From CBDCGS01 sp965216915 (GTDB taxonomy: Bacteria > Pseudomonadota > Alphaproteobacteria > UBA828), in NCBI GenBank assembly GCA_965216915.1, contig CBDCGS010000009.1:333096-397095 (forward strand): DNA of 64,000 nt. The letters run 5' to 3'. The notes beneath the pieces are model-generated. The model was not told the origin of the DNA. It worked only from the letters and a program-made list of their open reading frames with translations, and made no database searches. Positions 15,479 to 23,924 of the stretch are shown here, one piece after another. Position numbers and translations under genes: made by a program. Every line of letters starts with the position of its first letter. Within the stretch, counting starts at the first letter, position 1.

Positions 15479-16981
15479 CTAGAACAACATATTGAAGCCG
15501 ACGACGAGGCGGTTCTCGGTGAACTCCTCCGCCTCAAGATTGGAGAGCCGCGTCCTGAACTGATAGGACGAGAAGGCGTTCACGTTGGTGAAGACGTTGT
15601 AGTTGTAACGGGCGCCCGCGCTGAACTGATCGTCCTCGCGTCCGATATCGCTGAAATCGCTATGGGAGTAGCTTGCATCGACCGAGGCGCTCGCGCGCGG
15701 GCTCAGGTTGCGGCTTACCGATGAGGACACCGTGGTCACCGTCTCCTCGTCGCCGCCCCCCTCCTGCTCGATGTTCTGGTACACCGTCGACAGGCTGTAC
15801 TGGTTGCGTCCGGTGGAGCCGATGAGCGAGGCGCGGAAGGTGCGGGCGATGCTGGTGTCGGAATCGCTCGTCGTCGGGTTGGCATCGGCTTGGAACGGCA
15901 GGCCGGTGCGCGAATCGATCAGCAGGCCGCTGTCCGGGTCCTGAACCGCGAACTGCAGATCGTTGGAGAACTGCTCCTCGCCCGTCACGAGCACCTCGTC
16001 ATAGCTGGCGCGGATCACGGTGCGCGCGCCGAGCTGATAGCTCAAATCGCCGCGGAAGCTCTGCCGGTCGTCGCGGTGGCCGTAGGTGAGGCGCAGGTCG
16101 GTGCGTCGCCCGGGCTGCCAGTGGACACCGCCCTCGAGGATCACGCTGTTGATGTCGTTTCCGTCATTGCCGTCGTCGAATTGCTGATAGCCGACGGTGC
16201 CGAGCAGCGACAGGGAGCGGATCACGAAATATTCGGTGTCGAGGGTCACGCTGCGCCGCTGCACCGCGTCGTCGTCGTTGGAGCTGCTCGCGATCGACCC
16301 ACTGGTGTTGACCGACCAACGAAAGCGTCGCGATTGCGTGCCGCCGTTGAGAGCGACCCGCAATGACGTCGACGACGTGTCGGAGACATCGTCCTCATCG
16401 TTCGCATCGCTATCCACGATGAGCTGCTCGTAGGTGCCGATGACCGAGAGCGTTGCCAGGTCCCCGAAGCGCTGCACGTAACGCGGGCTCACCGAGTAGC
16501 TTTGCACCAGGTTCCGGTTGGTATCCGAATCGGCGTCTTGGTTGTTGAGCAGCACACGGCTCACCGACGAGCGGGTGTCGACGAAGAACCTGTCCTCCCA
16601 AAGCTCCGCCGATCCCACGCCGCTGAACCGAGGGAACACGGAAACTCCTTCGTCATCGCCCGCGGTCTGATAGCGATTGTCGAGGGTCAGGGAATAGACG
16701 CCGTTGAGCCGCGGACCGACGGCGCTGACGCTGACATTGGGTGCCACGCTCGCGATCAACGCCTGGGTTCGCTGGCCATCGGGCTCGAGATCGATATTGT
16801 CCGAGAACGTCAGACTCGCGCCGACACCGGGGGTGATGGTCCAGTCAGCGGCGGCGGCGCTACCGCCACCCGCCGCGGTCATGCCTGCGGCAAGGACAAG
16901 CCAGAGGCCGTGACGCCGCAATCCGAGCGTGACGGCCTGTAGCCTAGGGGTGCGGACCGGTCGCCAAGGCGTTGGACGCAT
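15479..16981 (-). CDS. Outer-membrane beta-barrel-like protein of the PEP-CTERM/XrtA system (TIGR03016 type)
   Basis: A 500-residue exported protein. The N-terminus is a signal peptide (Arg-rich start, hydrophobic core, GGSAAAADW cleavage region). The mature part opens with ITPGVGASLTFSDNIDL, typical of this family, and continues as alternating, aromatic-rich strands such as VYSLTLDNRYQ and YSVSPRYVQRF. It ends in Phe (VGFNMLF), the usual outer-membrane insertion signal. In other exosortase loci this protein is encoded just before the ATPase and is presumed to form a polysaccharide secretion barrel. Here it is separated from the ATPase by about 1 kb with the XRE gene. Barrel and role are inferred from pattern and family. 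Confidence 0.8.
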   Translation of the reverse strand: MRPTPWRPVRTPRLQAVTLGLRRHGLWLVLAAGMTAAGGGSAAAADWTITPGVGASLTFSDNIDLEPDGQRTQALIASVAPNVSVSAVGPRLNGVYSLTLDNRYQTAGDDEGVSVFPRFSGVGSAELWEDRFFVDTRSSVSRVLLNNQDADSDTNRNLVQSYSVSPRYVQRFGDLATLSVIGTYEQLIVDSDANDEDDVSDTSSTSLRVALNGGTQSRRFRWSVNTSGSIASSSNDDDAVQRRSVTLDTEYFVIRSLSLLGTVGYQQFDDGNDGNDINSVILEGGVHWQPGRRTDLRLTYGHRDDRQSFRGDLSYQLGARTVIRASYDEVLVTGEEQFSNDLQFAVQDPDSGLLIDSRTGLPFQADANPTTSDSDTSIARTFRASLIGSTGRNQYSLSTVYQNIEQEGGGDEETVTTVSSSVSRNLSPRASASVDASYSHSDFSDIGREDDQFSAGARYNYNVFTNVNAFSSYQFRTRLSNLEAEEFTENRLVVGFNMLF

Positions 16982-17254
16982 CGCTATCGAATGAGCAGCT
17001 GGCGATATGGGCGGCGGTGCCCAGGGTGGGCTGTTACGGCGATCACCTCGGTTCTCTCACCTCGCCGGACGGACGAGCGGTCGCTTGCCGAGCCGCCGAT
17101 GATCGGCGACGCGACGGTTAACCATAAAAGAGATAACGCAAAGTGCTCGGATGCGCCATAGTCATGCGCGACGGCGTGCACGACAAGCGCATGCGCGGTA
17201 TCGAGTGCGCCGGGTGCCGGGCCCAATGTTGACGGATGGGGAGGGAACCAAAGG

Positions 17255-18112
17255 ATGAAATTGATGCGCGTCGGGGAACGTGGCGAGGAGCGGCCGGCGG
17301 TTCGGCTCGACGATGGCCGTATGCTCGATGTCTCGGCGGCGGTCGACGAGATCGACGGCGCCTGGCTCGAATCGGGTGGCCCCGCGGCCCTGGCGGAGCG
17401 CCTCGCCGGTGACGCGGACGCCTTCCCGACGATCGATCAGGCCGTGGTTCGGGTCGGCCCGCCGATGGCGCGGCCCGGGCACATCATCGCGATCGGGCTC
17501 AATTTCGCGGACCACGCGAAGGAGGCCGGCATGGAGATCCCGTCGGAGCCGATCATCTTCTCCAAGGCGCCGAGCTCCTATTGCGGCCCCAATGACACCG
17601 TGCTGATTCCGCGCGCGAGCAACGAGACCGATTGGGAGGTCGAGCTCGGCGTGGTGATCGGCCAGCGCGCCAGCTACATCGCCGATGAGGCGAGCGCGAT
17701 GGCGCATGTCGCGGGCTATTGCATCGTCAATGACGTGTCCGAGCGCGAGTTTCAGCTGCGCCGCGGTCCGACCTGGATCAAGGGCAAGTCCGCCAAGACC
17801 TTCTGCCCGACCGGCCCGTGGCTGGTTACGCGCGACGAGATCCCCGACCCCCAGGCTCTCGGCATGCGCCTCTGGGTGAACGGCGAGGCCCGCCAGAACG
17901 GCACCAGCGCGACCATGATTTTCGGCGTCGCCCACCTGGTTTGGTACATCAGCCAGTTCATGGAGCTGGAGCCGGGTGACTTGATCTCCACAGGCACGCC
18001 GCCCGGCGTCGGCTCGGGGATGAAGCCGCCACAATTCCTCAAGCCCGGCGATGTGATGGAGCTTGAGGTCGACGGTCTCGGGCGTCAACGCCAGGAGCTT
18101 GCCGCCGCCTAG
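17255..18112 (+). CDS. Fumarylacetoacetate hydrolase (FAH) family protein
   Basis: A 285-residue FAH-fold protein. The N-terminal part (MKLMRVGERG...) is the small lead domain; the catalytic part has GLNFADHAKEAGMEIP, the metal-binding E-x-E in DWEVELGVVIG, NDVSEREFQLRRG, and the C-terminal STGTPPGVGSGMKPP loop. The family includes 2-keto-3-deoxy-fuconate/arabinonate dehydratases, acylpyruvases and ureidoglycolate-type lyases, all Mg-dependent; the Gln/Arg/Gly-rich loop and SKAPSSYCGPND resemble the ureidoglycolate lyase/FAHD-like branch. It is divergent from the outer-membrane barrel gene across 273 bases with an A/T-rich core. Substrate not determinable. It is a separate paralogue from the FAH gene at 51449. 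Confidence 0.85.
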   Translation: MKLMRVGERGEERPAVRLDDGRMLDVSAAVDEIDGAWLESGGPAALAERLAGDADAFPTIDQAVVRVGPPMARPGHIIAIGLNFADHAKEAGMEIPSEPIIFSKAPSSYCGPNDTVLIPRASNETDWEVELGVVIGQRASYIADEASAMAHVAGYCIVNDVSEREFQLRRGPTWIKGKSAKTFCPTGPWLVTRDEIPDPQALGMRLWVNGEARQNGTSATMIFGVAHLVWYISQFMELEPGDLISTGTPPGVGSGMKPPQFLKPGDVMELEVDGLGRQRQELAAA

Positions 18113-18143
18113 ATCTCGCCCGGGCCGAGCGGTCGTTCGCGCG

Positions 18144-18172
18144 TTGACTTGGGGGAGCGTGCTCCCTATGGT
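18144..18172 (+). promoter_or_regulatory. Sigma-70-like promoter of rpmJ with palindromic spacer
   Basis: TTGACT at 18144-18149 and TATGGT at 18167-18172, 17 bases apart, about 29 bases before the rpmJ start codon. The spacer contains a perfect inverted repeat GGGAGC-GT-GCTCCC (18153-18166), which would place a repressor exactly over the promoter. Confidence 0.6.
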
Positions 18173-18200
18173 GCGCCGTCATTTCTAAGAGGGCTCGGTC

Positions 18201-18326
18201 ATGAAGGTGTTCAACTCTCTTCGGGCAGCAAAGCGCCGCGACAAGAATTGCCAGATCGTGCGGCGGAAGGGCCGGGTGCTCGTGATCAACAAGCGCAACC
18301 CGCGTTTCAAGGCCCGCCAGGGCTAG
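18201..18326 (+). CDS. rpmJ: 50S ribosomal protein L36, zinc-free (C-minus) type
   Basis: A 41-residue protein: start MKVFNSLRAAKRRDKN, middle CQIVRRKGRVLVINK and end NPRFKARQG, the unmistakable L36 C-terminus. Only one Cys is present, so the Cys/His zinc finger of standard L36 is absent; this is the longer zinc-independent form found in many alphaproteobacteria. It is very basic and lies in the large-subunit ribosome structure near 23S rRNA. The gene has its own promoter (18144-18172) and stands alone between the FAH gene and the glycolate oxidase genes, as is usual for this form. Confidence 0.95.
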   Translation: MKVFNSLRAAKRRDKNCQIVRRKGRVLVINKRNPRFKARQG

Positions 18327-18436
18327 CCCCTCCGGCAGCGTTGCGTTGACGGCGCGCTGGGGCGCGCCGACAATCCTCACCGCGAACCGCTCCACGATTG
18401 GCCTGGTGCCAAGGGACGACGCATGAGGACAGACCC

Positions 18437-19927
18437 ATGATCGCCATGCCCGAGCCCGATGCGGCGACCATCGCAGCGCGTGCGGAGCTCGCGGCGGGGC
18501 TCCGCACGATCGTCGCGCCGGAAGACGTGATCGACGACGAGACCGAGCTCCGCGCCTTCGAGTGCGATGGCCTGACCGCCTATCGCGCGCTACCGATGAT
18601 CGTCGTGTTGCCGAGCTCTGCGCAAGAGGTGAGCCGCGTGCTCGCTTATTGCCATGCCCGCGGCGTGAAGATCGTGCCGCGCGGCGCGGGTACGGGGCTC
18701 TCGGGCGGGGCGCTGCCGCTTGCGGATGCGGTCACCCTCGGCTTCGGCAAGCTTAACCGAATCCTCGACATCGACTATGAGAACCGCTGCGCGGTCGTGC
18801 AGCCGGGCGTCGCCAACCTCGCGATCAGCAAGGCGGTCGAGCCAGCCGGGTTCTATTACGCGCCCGACCCCTCGAGCCAGATCGTCTGCTCGATCGGCGG
18901 CAATGTCGCTGAGAACTCCGGCGGCGTGCACTGTCTCAAATACGGGCTCACCACCAACAACCTGCTCGGTGTCGAGATGGTCCTCATGGACGGCGAGGTG
19001 GTGCGCATCGGCGGCAAGCATTTCGATTCCGAGGGGTATGACCTGCTCGGCCTGATGACCGGCTCCGAAGGGTTGCTCGGCGTGATCACGGAAGTCACCG
19101 TGCGCATTCTGCCGAAGCCGCCGACCGCGCGCGCGCTGCTGATCGGGTTCGGCTCCAACGAGGATGCCGGCGCCTGCGTCGCCGAGATCATCGGCGCGGG
19201 CGTGATCCCCGCCGGGCTCGAGATGATGGACCGCCCGGCGATCCACGCCGCCGAGGATTTTTGCCACGCAGGCTATCCCCTCGATGTCGAGGCGCTCTTG
19301 ATCTGCGAGCTGGACGGTCCGGAGGTCGAGGTCGAGGAGCTGATCGACCTGGTGAGCGAGATCGCGAAAAAGTGCGGCGCCACGCAGGTGCAGGCAAGCG
19401 GCGACGAGGCGGAGCGCGAGCGCTTCTGGTTGGGGCGCAAGTCGGCGTTTCCGGCGGCCGCACGCATCGCGCCCGACTACTACGTCATGGACGGCACCAT
19501 CCCGCGGGCGCGGCTTGCCGAGGTGTTGGGCAAGATCGGCGCGCTCTCGGAGGAATATGGCTTGCCGGTTGCCAATGTCTTCCATGCGGGCGATGGCAAT
19601 CTCCATCCGCTGATCATGTTCGATGCCAACAAGCCCGGCGAGCTCGAGCGGACCGAGGCGATGGGGTCCGAGATCTTGAAGCTTTGTGTCTCCGTCGGCG
19701 GTGTGTTGACCGGCGAGCATGGCGTCGGCGTGGAAAAGCGCGATCTGATGGGCGAGATGTTCACGGAAGACGACCTCAAGCAGCAGCAGCGTGTCAAATG
19801 TGCGTTCGACCCGGACCAGCGGCTCAATCCGGGCAAGGTGTTTCCGCGCCTACACCGCTGCGCGGAGCTCGGGCGGATGCACATCCATCGCGGCGCGATG
19901 CCGTTTCCCGACCTGCCGCGTTTTTGA
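18437..19927 (+). CDS. glcD: Glycolate oxidase FAD-linked subunit GlcD
   Basis: A 496-residue FAD-linked oxidase. The PCMH-type FAD-binding domain covers about residues 45-230, with PRGAGTGLSGGALPL and NVAENSGGVHCLKYGLT. The C-terminal domain has the FHAGDGNLHPLIMFD metal/active-site segment and ends with GEHGVGVEKRDLM and RLNPGKVFP, all typical of GlcD. ATG 18437 is preceded by a GAGGAC stretch; an in-frame ATG at 18398 adds an unlikely leader. It is the first of three immediately adjacent genes glcD-glcE-glcF. The complex oxidises glycolate (and often D-lactate) to glyoxylate, passing electrons to the quinone pool. Confidence 0.94.
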   Translation: MIAMPEPDAATIAARAELAAGLRTIVAPEDVIDDETELRAFECDGLTAYRALPMIVVLPSSAQEVSRVLAYCHARGVKIVPRGAGTGLSGGALPLADAVTLGFGKLNRILDIDYENRCAVVQPGVANLAISKAVEPAGFYYAPDPSSQIVCSIGGNVAENSGGVHCLKYGLTTNNLLGVEMVLMDGEVVRIGGKHFDSEGYDLLGLMTGSEGLLGVITEVTVRILPKPPTARALLIGFGSNEDAGACVAEIIGAGVIPAGLEMMDRPAIHAAEDFCHAGYPLDVEALLICELDGPEVEVEELIDLVSEIAKKCGATQVQASGDEAERERFWLGRKSAFPAAARIAPDYYVMDGTIPRARLAEVLGKIGALSEEYGLPVANVFHAGDGNLHPLIMFDANKPGELERTEAMGSEILKLCVSVGGVLTGEHGVGVEKRDLMGEMFTEDDLKQQQRVKCAFDPDQRLNPGKVFPRLHRCAELGRMHIHRGAMPFPDLPRF

Positions 19928-21139
19928 ATGAGTGATCGCCTGCGACCCCGCGATCGCCAAGAGCTCACCGATGCGATCGCCTGGGCCGTCTCGGCCGAGC
20001 AGCCGCTCGAGGTCGTGGCCGGCGGCACCAAACGGGCGCTCGGACGGCCGGTTCAAAGCGCCGGGACGCTCGATCTCGGCGCGCTGAGCGGGCTGATCGA
20101 CTATGAGCCGTCGGAACTTGTGCTCACCGCCCACGCGGCGACCCCGCTCGCGGAGATCGAGGCGGCGATCGGGGCGCATCACCAAATGCTCGCCTTCGAG
20201 CCCGCCGACTACCGTGCTCTCCTCGGCGCCGACGGCACGCCGACGCTCGGCGGCGTGATCGCGTGTAACTTGGCGGGCCCGCGCCGCATCAAGGCCGGCG
20301 CCGCACGCGACCATTTTCTTGGCTTTCACGCCGTGAGCGGACGCGGTGAGGCGTTCAAGGCCGGCGGCAAGGTGGTCAAGAACGTCACCGGCTACGACCT
20401 CTGCAAGCTGCTCGCCGGGTCCTACGGCACGTTGGCGGCGATGCACGAGATCACCGTGAAGGTTCTGCCTGCACCCGAACGCACGCGCACGGTCCTGGCC
20501 TTCGGCCTCGACGATGCGCAGGCGCTCGACGCGCTCGGCGCCGCCATGGCGAGCCCGCACGACGTCTCGGGTGCGGCGCACCTGCCGGCAGCGCTAGCCG
20601 GGCATTCCGCCGTCGACTATGTGGCGGACGCGGGCAAGGCGGTGACCGCGGTGCGCGTCGAGGGTTTCGCGGGCTCCGTCGAGGCGCGCTGCACCGCCCT
20701 GCGCGCGCTGCTCGGCGCCTACGGCGATGTGGAGGAGCTGCACTCCAAGAACTCTGCGGCCTTTTGGGCCGAGCTGCGCGACGTGCGCTGTCTCGCAGGC
20801 GTGGACGGTGCGCTTTGGCGCATCTCCGTGCCGCCGGCATCGGGCGCGACCGTGGCGCGCGCCGTCGGTGCCGATACGCGCTACCTCTTCGATTGGGCGG
20901 GCGGTTTGATCTGGCTTGCCGTCGGCGACGAGCCGGACGGTGCCGAAACCGCGGTTCGGGAGGCGGTGGCGGCGGTCGGCGGCCATGCGACCCTCGTCCG
21001 CGCGAGCCCGCAGATCCGCGCCGCGGCAGCGGTGTTCCAGCCGCAGGGCGCGGCGGCGGGCGGGTTGACCCGGCGCATCAAAGACGCGTTCGATCCCTCA
21101 GCCGTGCTCAATCCGGGCCGCATGTACGCCGGCGTGTAG
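19928..21139 (+). CDS. glcE: Glycolate oxidase FAD-binding subunit GlcE
   Basis: A 403-residue FAD-binding subunit. The N-terminal half has VVAGGTKRALGRPV, the FAD-binding DGTPTLGGVIACNLAGPRR, and VVKNVTGYDLCKLLAGSYGT, the GlcE version of the flavin motif. The C-terminus ends QRR-like with ALNPGRMYAG. The ATG follows the glcD stop without a gap and the next gene begins directly after its own stop, so the three subunits are likely made in fixed ratio by coupled translation. It forms the glycolate oxidase complex with GlcD and GlcF at the membrane. No frameshift or truncation. Confidence 0.93.
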   Translation: MSDRLRPRDRQELTDAIAWAVSAEQPLEVVAGGTKRALGRPVQSAGTLDLGALSGLIDYEPSELVLTAHAATPLAEIEAAIGAHHQMLAFEPADYRALLGADGTPTLGGVIACNLAGPRRIKAGAARDHFLGFHAVSGRGEAFKAGGKVVKNVTGYDLCKLLAGSYGTLAAMHEITVKVLPAPERTRTVLAFGLDDAQALDALGAAMASPHDVSGAAHLPAALAGHSAVDYVADAGKAVTAVRVEGFAGSVEARCTALRALLGAYGDVEELHSKNSAAFWAELRDVRCLAGVDGALWRISVPPASGATVARAVGADTRYLFDWAGGLIWLAVGDEPDGAETAVREAVAAVGGHATLVRASPQIRAAAAVFQPQGAAAGGLTRRIKDAFDPSAVLNPGRMYAGV

Positions 21140-22456
21140 ATGCAGACGCATTTTTCCGAAACCCAGCTCGCCAAGCCGGAGATCGCGCGCGCGAACGACA
21201 TCCTGCGGAGCTGCGTGCATTGCGGCTTCTGCCTCTCCACTTGCCCGACCTACACAGTGCTTGGCGACGAGCGCGACAGCCCGCGCGGGCGGATCTATCT
21301 GATCAAGGACATGCTCGAGAACGAGCGCGCGGCCGATGCCGCGGTCACGCGCCACCTCGACCGGTGCCTGTCGTGCCTCTCCTGCATGACGACCTGCCCC
21401 TCGGGCGTCGACTACATGCACCTCATCGACTTCGCGCGGGGCCATGTCGAAGCGACGGGCGCGCGCACGCGCAGCGCCGTCGAGCGCCTCTTGCGCGCGG
21501 TCCTCGGCGTCGTGCTGCCGCGGCCGACACTCTTTCGCGCGGTGATGATGGCGGCGCGCGGCCCGGCAATGATGGCACCGCTTTTCGGACGTCGCCTCGG
21601 CGCGATCCTGGCCCTTGCGCGCGCGCCGAGCCACGGTCCGTCCTGGACCGAGCGACCTCAGGTCATTCCGGCCAAGGGCACGCGCCGCAAGCGCGTCGCC
21701 TTGTTGCTCGGATGTGTGCAGCGTGCGCTTGCGCCGGAGATCAACGAGGCGACCGTCCGCTTGCTGACGCGCCACGGCTGCGAGGTCGTCGTGCCGCGCG
21801 GGCTGGGCTGCTGCGGGGCCCTGTCGCACCATCTCGGGCGCACGGAAGAGGCTGAGCGCTGGGCGACGGCCAGTGTGGCGGCGCTCGCGGGCCTCATCGA
21901 TGGCGAGGGGCTCGACGCGATCGTCGTCAACGCCTCGGGCTGCGGCACGGTGCTCAAGGACTATGGCGTCGTGCTCGCGCATACGCCGGCAGCGGCAGCG
22001 GCAGCCCGCGTGGTGGGCCGCGTGCGCGACGTGAGCGAGCTGATGGAGGAACTCGGGCTCGAGCCAACCGGCACCGCGCCGGCGTGCAGCGTCGCCTATC
22101 ACGCCGCGTGCTCGCTGCAGCATGGCCAGAAGATCGACGCGGCGCCGCGCCGCCTGCTCGAGGCGGCGGGGTTCGACGTTCGCGCCGTGCCCGACGGGCA
22201 TCTCTGCTGCGGCTCGGCGGGGACCTACAATCTGCTGCAGCCCGCGCTCGCGGGCGAGCTGCGCCGTCGCAAGGTGGAGACCATCGCACGAACCGGCGCG
22301 GAGGTCGTCGCCGCCGGCAATGTGGGGTGCATCGTGCAGATCGCGGGTGGCACCGACCGCGCGGTCATGCACACGGTCGAGCTGTTGGATTGGGCGACCG
22401 GCGGGCCGCTGCCGCCGGCGCTGCGCGGCCGGATCGAGGAGGCCGCGCCGAGCTAG
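21140..22456 (+). CDS. glcF: Glycolate oxidase iron-sulfur subunit GlcF
   Basis: A 438-residue protein with two [4Fe-4S] ferredoxin-type motifs, CVHCGFCLSTCPTY near residue 25-40 and CLSCLSCMTTCPSG near residue 75-90. Two CCG domains follow: one with GLGCCGALSHH and one with GHLCCGSAGTYN. These carry electrons from GlcD flavin towards quinone. It begins right after the glcE stop. Its last four bases overlap the end of the convergent pyruvate kinase gene, so there is no room for a separate terminator. Confidence 0.94.
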   Translation: MQTHFSETQLAKPEIARANDILRSCVHCGFCLSTCPTYTVLGDERDSPRGRIYLIKDMLENERAADAAVTRHLDRCLSCLSCMTTCPSGVDYMHLIDFARGHVEATGARTRSAVERLLRAVLGVVLPRPTLFRAVMMAARGPAMMAPLFGRRLGAILALARAPSHGPSWTERPQVIPAKGTRRKRVALLLGCVQRALAPEINEATVRLLTRHGCEVVVPRGLGCCGALSHHLGRTEEAERWATASVAALAGLIDGEGLDAIVVNASGCGTVLKDYGVVLAHTPAAAAAARVVGRVRDVSELMEELGLEPTGTAPACSVAYHAACSLQHGQKIDAAPRRLLEAAGFDVRAVPDGHLCCGSAGTYNLLQPALAGELRRRKVETIARTGAEVVAAGNVGCIVQIAGGTDRAVMHTVELLDWATGGPLPPALRGRIEEAAPS

Positions 22457-23874
22457 CGCGCGTCGACCCAGGCGATGCGCAGCACGTTCGTCGCGCCGGG
22501 CGTGCCGAACGGGACGCCCGCTGTGATCACGATGGCATCGCCGACCTCCGCATAGCCGGCGAGGCGCGCCTGCCGGCATGCCTTGTCGACCATGTCGCCA
22601 AACGACACGGCGTCGTCGGTGTGGATGCAGTGTACGCCCCAGAGCGCGGCCAGCCGCCGCGCGGTGCCGAGCTCGGGCGTGAGCACCAGGATCGGCGCGT
22701 TGGGCCGCTCCCGCGCGGCGCGGATCGCGGTCGAGCCGGAGGTCGTGTAGGTCACGATGCACGCGGTGCGGATGGTCTCGGCGACCTTGCGCGCGGCGGA
22801 GGTGATCGCATCCGCGGGCGTCGCCTCCGGATCGAGCTCCTGCAGGTTGGAGAAGCGCCGGTAGGCGTCGTCGCCTTCGATGGTCTCGATGATGCGGCTC
22901 ATCATCGCAACCGCCTCGCGCGGATAGGCGCCGACCGCCGATTCGCCCGACAGCATCAGCGCATCGGCCCCGTCATAGACCGCGGTGGCCACGTCCGACG
23001 CCTCGGCGCGCGTCGGCGAGGGCGACTGGATCATCGATTCGAGCATTTGGGTCGCCACCACCACGGGTTTGCCCGCGCGCCTTGCGTGGCGCACGATGCG
23101 TTTTTGCGCGGCCGGCACCTCCTCCGGCGCAAGCTCGACGCCAAGGTCGCCGCGCGCCACCATGAGCGCATCCGACAGCTCGATGATCTCGTCGAGCCGC
23201 TCCAGTGCCTTGGGTTTTTCGAGCTTCGCCATCACCCCGGCGCGCCCCGCCACGAGGCGCCGCGCCGCCGCGACATCCTCCGGCCCTTGCACGAACGAGA
23301 GCGCCACCCAATCGACCCCGAGGCCGAGGCCGAAGGTGAGATCCTCCTGGTCCTTCGGCGTGATCGCGCTCATCGGCAGCGCGACCCCCGGAAGGTTCAC
23401 GCCCTTGTGGTCCGCGAGCAACCCGCCCACGACCACGCGCGTTTCGGCATGGGTCGCATCGCAGGATTCGACCTCGAGGCGAACCCGCCCGTCGTCGATC
23501 AAGACGTGGGTGCCCGGCTGCAACGCCGCGAAAATCTCGGGATGGGGGATCGGGGCCTGATCGACCGTGCCGGGCGGCCCGTCCAGCTGGAGCCGGTAGG
23601 GCGCGCCCGGGCGCACCTCGACGAGGCCGTCCTCGAACGTGCCGAGGCGCAGCTTCGGCCCCTGCAGGTCCATGAGGATCGCGATCGGCCGGTTCAGCTC
23701 GCTCTCGAGGGCGCGGATGATGTCATAGCGCGCGCGGTGCTCGGCGTGGCTGCCGTGGCTGAAGTTGAAGCGAAAGACGTCTGCTCCCGCCTCGAACAGC
23801 GCGCGGATGGTCTCTGTGTCGGTGCTGGCGGGACCGAGCGTGGCGACGATCTTGGCGCGGCGATCACGGTGCAT
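22453..23874 (-). CDS. pyk: Pyruvate kinase
   Basis: A full-length pyruvate kinase of about 473 residues. Motifs: the N-terminal RRAKIVATLGPAS, FRFNFSHGSH, the substrate/metal-binding MAKLEKPKALERLDEI with the active-site Lys/Glu, VARGDLGVE and the TQMLESMI loop, SGESAVGAYP, and a C-terminal allosteric domain. It makes pyruvate and ATP from phosphoenolpyruvate. An in-frame ATG at 23886 adds four residues; I prefer 23874 because homologues begin M-x-R-x-R-x-K here. It sits next to glycerate 2-kinase (same strand, 38-50 bases away), so 2-phosphoglycerate made there can flow to pyruvate, with enolase encoded elsewhere. Confidence 0.93.
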   Translation of the reverse strand: MHRDRRAKIVATLGPASTDTETIRALFEAGADVFRFNFSHGSHAEHRARYDIIRALESELNRPIAILMDLQGPKLRLGTFEDGLVEVRPGAPYRLQLDGPPGTVDQAPIPHPEIFAALQPGTHVLIDDGRVRLEVESCDATHAETRVVVGGLLADHKGVNLPGVALPMSAITPKDQEDLTFGLGLGVDWVALSFVQGPEDVAAARRLVAGRAGVMAKLEKPKALERLDEIIELSDALMVARGDLGVELAPEEVPAAQKRIVRHARRAGKPVVVATQMLESMIQSPSPTRAEASDVATAVYDGADALMLSGESAVGAYPREAVAMMSRIIETIEGDDAYRRFSNLQELDPEATPADAITSAARKVAETIRTACIVTYTTSGSTAIRAARERPNAPILVLTPELGTARRLAALWGVHCIHTDDAVSFGDMVDKACRQARLAGYAEVGDAIVITAGVPFGTPGATNVLRIAWVDAR

Positions 23875-23924
23875 GGCGCGGACCATATCAAGCGAGTGTT
23901 ACGGGACCTAGTGTTGAGACTCGG

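Noticed and set aside
18201..21000. Glycolate/purine riboswitch search upstream of glcD
   Set aside because: The 110-base gap between rpmJ and glcD shows no conserved aptamer pattern that I recognise.
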